This document shows, in pieces, positions 1 to 4,382 of a stretch of 6,391 nucleotides of DNA. Each line of letters begins with the position of its first letter. Positions within the stretch are counted from its first letter, which is position 1. Below the pieces are notes generated by a model. It had not been told where the DNA came from. It saw only the letters and a list, made by a program, of their open reading frames with translations, and did no database searches. Origin of the DNA: a bacterium (lineage in GTDB: Bacteria > Chloroflexota > Dormibacteria > UBA8260 > Bog-877); the NCBI GenBank assembly GCA_021791345.1, contig JAJYWT010000136.1:1-6391 (forward strand). Direction: 5' to 3'. The position numbers were made by a program, and so were the translations under genes.

Positions 1-264
1 ATGGTCCATGACGAGCTGCTGATGCAGGTCCAGGCGGACGTCCTCGGGGTCCCGGTGATCCGGCCCAAGGTGGCCGAGACCACCGCTCTGGGGGCCGCGT
101 ACGCCGCCGGTCTGGCGGTCGGGTTCTGGAAGGACCTGGATGAGCTCAGGGCCAACTGGGGCGTGGACCGGACCTGGGAGCCCAACATGGACCCGGCCCA
201 GCGGGACCGGCAGTATGCCCTCTGGAAGAAGGCCGTCACCAGGACCTTCGACTGGGTGGACTAG
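1..264 (+). CDS. glpK: Glycerol kinase, C-terminal fragment (5' end outside the window)
   Basis: Glycerol kinase phosphorylates glycerol with ATP to sn-glycerol 3-phosphate in the cytoplasm, the entry step of the pathway completed by the genes that follow. The visible 87 residues match the last sixth of the FGGY-family enzyme (about 500 residues in E. coli). The segment has the LLMQ...[10 protein letters not shown] strand and helix, the strongly conserved [16 protein letters not shown] stretch (about residues 28-43), the LDEL helix, and the closing YALWKKAV helix before the TAG stop at 262-264. The ATG at position 1 aligns with the interior of the family, just after the conserved glycine-rich turn, so it is an internal methionine and the real start lies upstream. 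The ATP and glycerol sites, and the histidine phosphorylated by HPr in Gram-positive GlpK, would be outside the window. The next gene starts 35 nt downstream on the same strand, consistent with one operon. The family assignment is secure. Confidence 0.95.
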   Translation: MVHDELLMQVQADVLGVPVIRPKVAETTALGAAYAAGLAVGFWKDLDELRANWGVDRTWEPNMDPAQRDRQYALWKKAVTRTFDWVD

Positions 265-299
265 CCAGCGTTACAGTTGACGCGGCTGAGCACCCGCCG
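265..299 (+). other. glpK-glpA intergenic gap, no clear ribosome site
   Basis: These 35 nt separate the glpK stop from the glpA ATG. No purine-rich Shine-Dalgarno sequence lies 5-10 nt before the ATG; the bases just upstream are C-rich (gagcacccgccg). A TTGACG hexamer at 277-282 resembles a -35 box, but a -10 element at normal spacing would fall on the glpA start codon, so it is not called as a promoter. The gap is short enough for transcriptional read-through from glpK. Confidence 0.5.
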
Positions 300-1856
300 A
301 TGACCCATACAGAGACCGACGTCCTGGTGATCGGGGGAGGATCCACCGGGGCGGGGGTGGCGTGGGACTGCGCGCTGCGCGGCCTCCACGTCACCCTGGT
401 CGACCGGGGCGATCTGGCCACCGGTACCACCGGGCGCTTCCACGGCCTGCTGCACTCTGGGGGCCGGTACGTGGTCAAGGACCCGTCCTCGGCGCGGGAG
501 TGTGCCGCCGAGAACAAGATCCTTCGGCGGATCGCCGCCGACTGCATCGAGGACACTGGCGGGTTGTTCGTGACCACCCCTCTGGACGACCCGGAGTACG
601 CGGACAGATTCGTCACCGGGTGCCTGGCGGCCGGAGTTCCGTGTGAGGAGATCTCCGTGGCCCGCGCCCTGGAGCGCGAACCCCGCCTCAATCCGCGCAT
701 CAGCCGCGCCTTTCTGGTGCCCGACGCGTCGGTCGACGCCTGGAAGCTGGTCTGGGCGTGTGTCCGCGCCGCCACCGCGATGGGGGCCACCGTCCTCCCG
801 TACCACGCCGTCAGCAGCCTCGCCATGGAGGACCAGGCGGTGGTGGGGGCGACCCTGGTCGACACCCGGACGGGTGAGGAGCGCCGGGTGTCCGCCCGCT
901 GCACCATCAACGCCGGTGGTGCGTGGAGCGGGAAGATCGCCGCGCTGGCGGGCTGTGAGGTCGGCGTGATCCCCGGCAAGGGGGTGATGATCGCCATGAA
1001 CCACCGGCTGGTCAACACCGTCGTCAACCGTTGCACCATGCCCGGGGATGGCGACATCCTGGTTCCCATCCGGACGGTCAGCGTGATCGGCACCACCGAC
1101 GTGCCCGCCGCCGACCCGGACGACGTCGACCCGACCCCGGCCGAGGTGGCGGCGATGATGGAGGCCGGGGAGGTGCTGGTCCCGGGATTCGGCCGGAGCC
1201 GGGCACTTAGGGTCTGGGCCGGGGCCCGCCCGCTGCTACCCAAGGCCGCCACCGGGGAGGTGAGCGACACCAGGGATGTGACCCGCTCCCACTCCGTCCT
1301 CGACCACGCCGAGCGCGACGGGGTCGGGGGCTTCCTGACCGTGACCGGGGGCAAGCTGACCACCTTCCGGTTGATGGCCAGGGACGCGGTGGACCTCGCG
1401 GTCGAGAAGCTGGGAGAGCTGAGGCCGTGCCGCACCGACCAGACGGCGCTGCCGGACAGCGAGCCGCAGCGCCACTACTGGATCGGTGACCGCCAGGAGC
1501 AGATGGAGCACGAGGCGGCCGACGACTACCTGGTCTGCGAGTGCGAGCTGGTGTCCCGAAGCGATTTGCAGGCCGCGGTGGCGCGCCGCCCCAACTGGCA
1601 GCTGGACGATTTGCGGCGGGCGCTGCGGGTGGGGATGGGGCCGTGCCAGGGAGGATTCTGCGCCTACCGGGTGGTGGGCCTGCTGGAGCAGGACGGCCAC
1701 TACGACCGGGAGACCGCCAACGCCTCCCTGCGCAACTTCGTTCAGGAGCGTTGGAAGGGGACCCGCCTGATCGCCTGGGGGGACCAGTTGCGCCAGACCC
1801 AGCTGGACGAGTGGCTGTTCCAGGGCGTCCTGGACCTGGAGCACCTTCCCGAATGA
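300..1856 (+). CDS. glpA: Anaerobic glycerol-3-phosphate dehydrogenase subunit A (FAD-dependent catalytic subunit)
   Basis: This subunit oxidises sn-glycerol 3-phosphate to dihydroxyacetone phosphate using FAD, and passes the electrons to GlpB/GlpC. At 518 residues it is close to E. coli GlpA (about 540). The N-terminus carries the FAD dinucleotide fold VIGGGSTGAG (residues 10-19), with the acidic end of the second strand at D35, then ATGTTGRFHGLLHSGGRY (40-57), a block characteristic of the GlpA/GlpD family. The second FAD motif VTGGKLTTFRLMA starts at residue 348. What separates it from aerobic GlpD is the C-terminal BFD-like [2Fe-2S] domain with cysteines 413 and 415 (CEC) and 449 and 454 (GPCQGGFC). 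The C-terminal RWKGTRLIAWGDQL block also matches GlpA. The ATG at 300 places the FAD motif at the usual distance from the start, although no ribosome site is visible. It lies between glpK and glpB, the expected partners. Identification is firm from motifs and neighbours. Confidence 0.96.
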   Translation: MTHTETDVLVIGGGSTGAGVAWDCALRGLHVTLVDRGDLATGTTGRFHGLLHSGGRYVVKDPSSARECAAENKILRRIAADCIEDTGGLFVTTPLDDPEYADRFVTGCLAAGVPCEEISVARALEREPRLNPRISRAFLVPDASVDAWKLVWACVRAATAMGATVLPYHAVSSLAMEDQAVVGATLVDTRTGEERRVSARCTINAGGAWSGKIAALAGCEVGVIPGKGVMIAMNHRLVNTVVNRCTMPGDGDILVPIRTVSVIGTTDVPAADPDDVDPTPAEVAAMMEAGEVLVPGFGRSRALRVWAGARPLLPKAATGEVSDTRDVTRSHSVLDHAERDGVGGFLTVTGGKLTTFRLMARDAVDLAVEKLGELRPCRTDQTALPDSEPQRHYWIGDRQEQMEHEAADDYLVCECELVSRSDLQAAVARRPNWQLDDLRRALRVGMGPCQGGFCAYRVVGLLEQDGHYDRETANASLRNFVQERWKGTRLIAWGDQLRQTQLDEWLFQGVLDLEHLPE

Positions 1857-1911
1857 CTCTCTCCCCACCCCCGGATCCGGGACCCGCCCAGACCCTCAGT
1901 CGGCCGCGCGC
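1857..1911 (+). other. C-rich glpA-glpB gap with a 12-bp palindrome
   Basis: This 55-nt spacer is the longest non-coding stretch in the window. It is very rich in C and contains a perfect palindrome, CCCGGATCCGGG, at 1870-1881. There is no purine-rich ribosome site before the glpB ATG at 1912; the preceding bases are cggccgcgcgc. The palindrome has no loop and no U-tract follows, so it is not a terminator. It could be a protein-binding site, but short palindromes of this kind are expected by chance in GC-rich DNA. Confidence 0.35.
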
Positions 1912-3165
1912 ATGACCCGCGACACCGTGGTGGTGGGAGGCGGCCTGGCGGGTCTGGTCGCCGCGCTGCGGTTGGCGCAGGCGGGGCGAGATGTGGCGGT
2001 GTACGCGTTTGGGCACGGGGCGCTGCCGCTGGCCCCGGCCGTGATCGACATCCTGGGCTACGGTCCCGACCCGGTCCCCTCGCCCACTCAGGCGTTGCCG
2101 GCCTTCCTGGCGGCTCATCCGGGTCACCCCCTGGGCCTAGTGGGGGCCGGAGCGCTGGAGGCGGGCTGCGCGTGGTTCATCGAGCTGGCCGCCCCGCTCG
2201 GCTACTCGGGCTCTCCGCAGCGCAATCTCTGGCTCTCCTCGGCGGTGGGGGCGCTGCGACCCAGCGCCCTGGTGCCCGAGACGATGGCAGCCGGGGACCT
2301 CAGTGCGGGGGGCTCACTCCTCATCGCCGGAATCAGAGGCTACCGCGACCTCCATCCCCACCTGGTGGCGGGGAACCTGACCGCGGCGGGCAGGCAGGCG
2401 GGGATCCGGATCGAAGCCCGGGGGGTGCACGTGAGCTTGCCGGGGTCGGCGTCCCAGCTCCGTCCTCAGCTGCTCGCCCGACATCTTGAGGAGCCTAGTT
2501 CCCGCCAGGAGCTGGCGCGCTCCATCCGCCAGGAGCTGCGGGGAGAGGACGCCGTGGGGGTGCCCGCGGTCCTGGGCTGGCGCCACTCCCATCAGGTCTG
2601 GTCGGAGCTGCAGGAGCGGATCGGTCGCCCGGTGTTCGAGATTCCCAGCCTGCCGCCCTCGATCTCCGGCCTGCGGCTGCAGGCGCTCCTAACCCGGGCG
2701 CTTCGACACGCCGGGGGAAGGCTGGTGGTCGGGGCCGAGGTGGTGTCGGCGTCCGCCCGGGACGGTCGGCTCATGGAGGTGACGGTGGCGGAGTCCTCCC
2801 GTCGGGTCGGAGTCTCGGCGAGGCACTTCGTCCTGGCGACCGGAGGGGTGGCGAGCGGCGGGATCGTGGTGGACCGGGGCCACCCGGCTCGCGAGGTGAT
2901 CTTCGGGCTGCCGGTTGGCGGGGGTGACGCTGGGGAGGAGGCGGCGGAGGCGTACCTGGCCGACCAGCCCCAGGACCGGCTGGGACTGGCGGTGGACGAG
3001 CGGATGCGCCCGCTGGGCCAAGACGGGGAACCCGTGTACACCAACCTGCACGCCGCCGGCGCGGTCCTGGGGGGAGCCTGCCCCTGGCGCGAGAAGTCCG
3101 GCAATGGGATCAGCCTGGCGACCGGCTACGCCGCCGCCGCGGCCATCCTGGAGGAGAGCGAGTGA
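1912..3165 (+). CDS. glpB: Anaerobic glycerol-3-phosphate dehydrogenase subunit B
   Basis: GlpB is the second flavoprotein subunit of the GlpABC complex. It partners GlpA and relays electrons from G3P oxidation towards GlpC. The 417-residue product matches the usual length (E. coli about 419). A Rossmann-type flavin-binding motif, TVVVGGGLAGLVAALRL, lies at residues 5-21, right after the ATG, which supports this start although no ribosome site is visible. A second conserved part is the C-terminal LHAAGAVLGGACP (379-391) followed by GNGISLATGYAAAAAI, the flavin-binding cap typical of GlpB and fumarate-reductase-like flavoproteins. An ATGG turn before it (LATGGVASGG) is also usual for the fold. 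The gene ends in TGA at 3163-3165 inside the GTGA junction with glpC, so the two are translationally coupled. Overall sequence is more diverged than in glpA, as is normal for GlpB, and the assignment leans partly on the gene order. Confidence 0.92.
   Translation: MTRDTVVVGGGLAGLVAALRLAQAGRDVAVYAFGHGALPLAPAVIDILGYGPDPVPSPTQALPAFLAAHPGHPLGLVGAGALEAGCAWFIELAAPLGYSGSPQRNLWLSSAVGALRPSALVPETMAAGDLSAGGSLLIAGIRGYRDLHPHLVAGNLTAAGRQAGIRIEARGVHVSLPGSASQLRPQLLARHLEEPSSRQELARSIRQELRGEDAVGVPAVLGWRHSHQVWSELQERIGRPVFEIPSLPPSISGLRLQALLTRALRHAGGRLVVGAEVVSASARDGRLMEVTVAESSRRVGVSARHFVLATGGVASGGIVVDRGHPAREVIFGLPVGGGDAGEEAAEAYLADQPQDRLGLAVDERMRPLGQDGEPVYTNLHAAGAVLGGACPWREKSGNGISLATGYAAAAAILEESE
3150..3155 (+). promoter_or_regulatory. 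Ribosome binding site for glpC
   Basis: GGAGGA lies inside the 3' end of glpB, 6 nt before the GTG start of glpC at 3162. It is the only strong Shine-Dalgarno sequence seen at a gene start in this window, and it settles the GTG as the glpC start. Confidence 0.8.
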
Positions 3166-4382
3166 CGATCGAGGCGACGGCCCCATTCGAGGTCCGGGAC
3201 TCACTGGACCACTGCGTGAAGTGCACCGTCTGCGAGAGCGCGTGCCCGGTGGCCGCGGTCACGGAGCTCTTCCCGGGACCCAAGACGGTGGGGCCGCAGG
3301 CGGAGCGATTCCGCGACGGGAGGCATTCTCCCGACCAGTCGGTCGACCTCTGCTCGGGCTGCGGGGTCTGCTCTCGGGTCTGCCCCCAGGGGGTGCGCAT
3401 CGCGGAGATCAACTCCCGGGCTCGCGCGCTGTTGAAGCGCGAACGGGGGAGCTCGCTGCGCGATCAGCTGCTGGCTCGCCCGGGGCTGATGGGACGGATG
3501 GGACGGCCGATCGCGCCGCTGTTCAACTGGGCGCTGGGCAACCCCCTCATGCGGCTGCTGGCGGAGCGCACGCTTGGCATCCACCACCTGGCACCGGTGC
3601 CGCGGGCGGCGAGCCGTCCATTCTCCTTTTGGGCCGCCCGCCACCGCTCTTTGACCTCCAGCCGCCGCGTGGTGTACTTCCACGGCTGCAGCACCGAGCA
3701 CTTCGAGCCCCGCTTGGGCCAACACGTGGTCAGAATCCTGGAGCACAACGGGTTCTCGGTCGCAATCCCCAAGCAGGACTGCTGCGGGCTGCCGCTCCAG
3801 TCGAACGGCCTCTTCGAGCCCGCGCGCCGGTATGTGACCAGATTGGCCCGTCAGCTCGCCGGAGCCGGGGAGGGGCTGCCGGTGATCTCGTCCTCCACCA
3901 GCTGCGGGCTGATGCTGAAGCGCGAGGCTCTGGAGATTTTGGGGGTCAGCGACCGCCGGCTGGCGGATGTCAGCGGCCGGACCTACGACATCTTCGAGTT
4001 TCTGCTGGAGCTGAAGGAGCGCGGCGAGCTCATGACGGACTTCCGGCCCCTGCCCCTGACGGTCGCCTACCACGCCCCCTGCCAGCAGCAGAACCAGCTC
4101 ATCGGCAAGCCGGCTCTGGAGGTGCTGGCGGGGATCCCCGGGCTGCGGCTGCTGGAGATCGACCAGGTGTGCTGCGGGGTGGCCGGGACCTACGGGATCA
4201 AAGAGGAGAAGTACCGGATCGCCATGGACGTGGGGGAGCCGCTCTTCACCGACCTGGCCGAGTCCGGCTGCGACCTGGTCGCCTGCGACAGCGAGACCTG
4301 CCGCTGGCAGATCGCCAAGGCGACCGGGCTCGAGGTCGTGCACCCCCTGGAGATCCTGTACCGGGCCTACGGTGGTGCCTGA
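3162..4382 (+). CDS. glpC: Anaerobic glycerol-3-phosphate dehydrogenase subunit C (Fe-S/CCG-domain membrane-associated subunit)
   Basis: GlpC receives electrons from GlpAB and delivers them to the membrane quinone pool; it is also the part that attaches the complex to the membrane. The 406 residues begin with a ferredoxin-like domain with two [4Fe-4S] motifs: C18-C21-C24-C28P and C64-C67-C70-C74P. Two cysteine-rich CCG domains follow, as in HdrB-type proteins: the first with C176 (YFHGC), C207-C208-G and C248, the second with C307 (YHAPC), C337-C338-G and C380. In the second domain the usual terminal CxxC is SETC, with an extra cysteine (C375) two residues before the serine. No convincing membrane-spanning helix is seen, so attachment would be peripheral; the aromatic/hydrophobic stretch around residues 120-150 may contribute. 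The GTG start overlaps the glpB stop by 4 nt and has a good ribosome site. The E. coli protein is of similar length. Assignment is firm. Confidence 0.95.
   Translation: MTIEATAPFEVRDSLDHCVKCTVCESACPVAAVTELFPGPKTVGPQAERFRDGRHSPDQSVDLCSGCGVCSRVCPQGVRIAEINSRARALLKRERGSSLRDQLLARPGLMGRMGRPIAPLFNWALGNPLMRLLAERTLGIHHLAPVPRAASRPFSFWAARHRSLTSSRRVVYFHGCSTEHFEPRLGQHVVRILEHNGFSVAIPKQDCCGLPLQSNGLFEPARRYVTRLARQLAGAGEGLPVISSSTSCGLMLKREALEILGVSDRRLADVSGRTYDIFEFLLELKERGELMTDFRPLPLTVAYHAPCQQQNQLIGKPALEVLAGIPGLRLLEIDQVCCGVAGTYGIKEEKYRIAMDVGEPLFTDLAESGCDLVACDSETCRWQIAKATGLEVVHPLEILYRAYGGA

Noticed and set aside
1..3. ATG at position 1 as a gene start for a small 87-residue protein
   Set aside because: The sequence aligns with the interior of glycerol kinase from this methionine on. 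The gene is cut by the window edge and is not a small independent gene.
277..282. TTGACG as a -35 promoter box before glpA
   Set aside because: It is only 17 nt from the ATG, so a -10 box at normal spacing would overlap the start codon, and no TATAAT-like sequence is present.
236..1435. 399-codon open frame on the minus strand opposite glpA
   Set aside because: Its translation is rich in Ser, Arg, Thr and Pro with no recognisable domain, and it lies opposite a clear glpA. Long antisense open frames are usual in GC-rich coding DNA.
3489..3506. Tandem 9-bp repeat (atgggacgg twice) in glpC
   Set aside because: It simply encodes a Met-Gly-Arg doublet in frame and has no further copies. It is likely a chance or a small duplication with no evident function.
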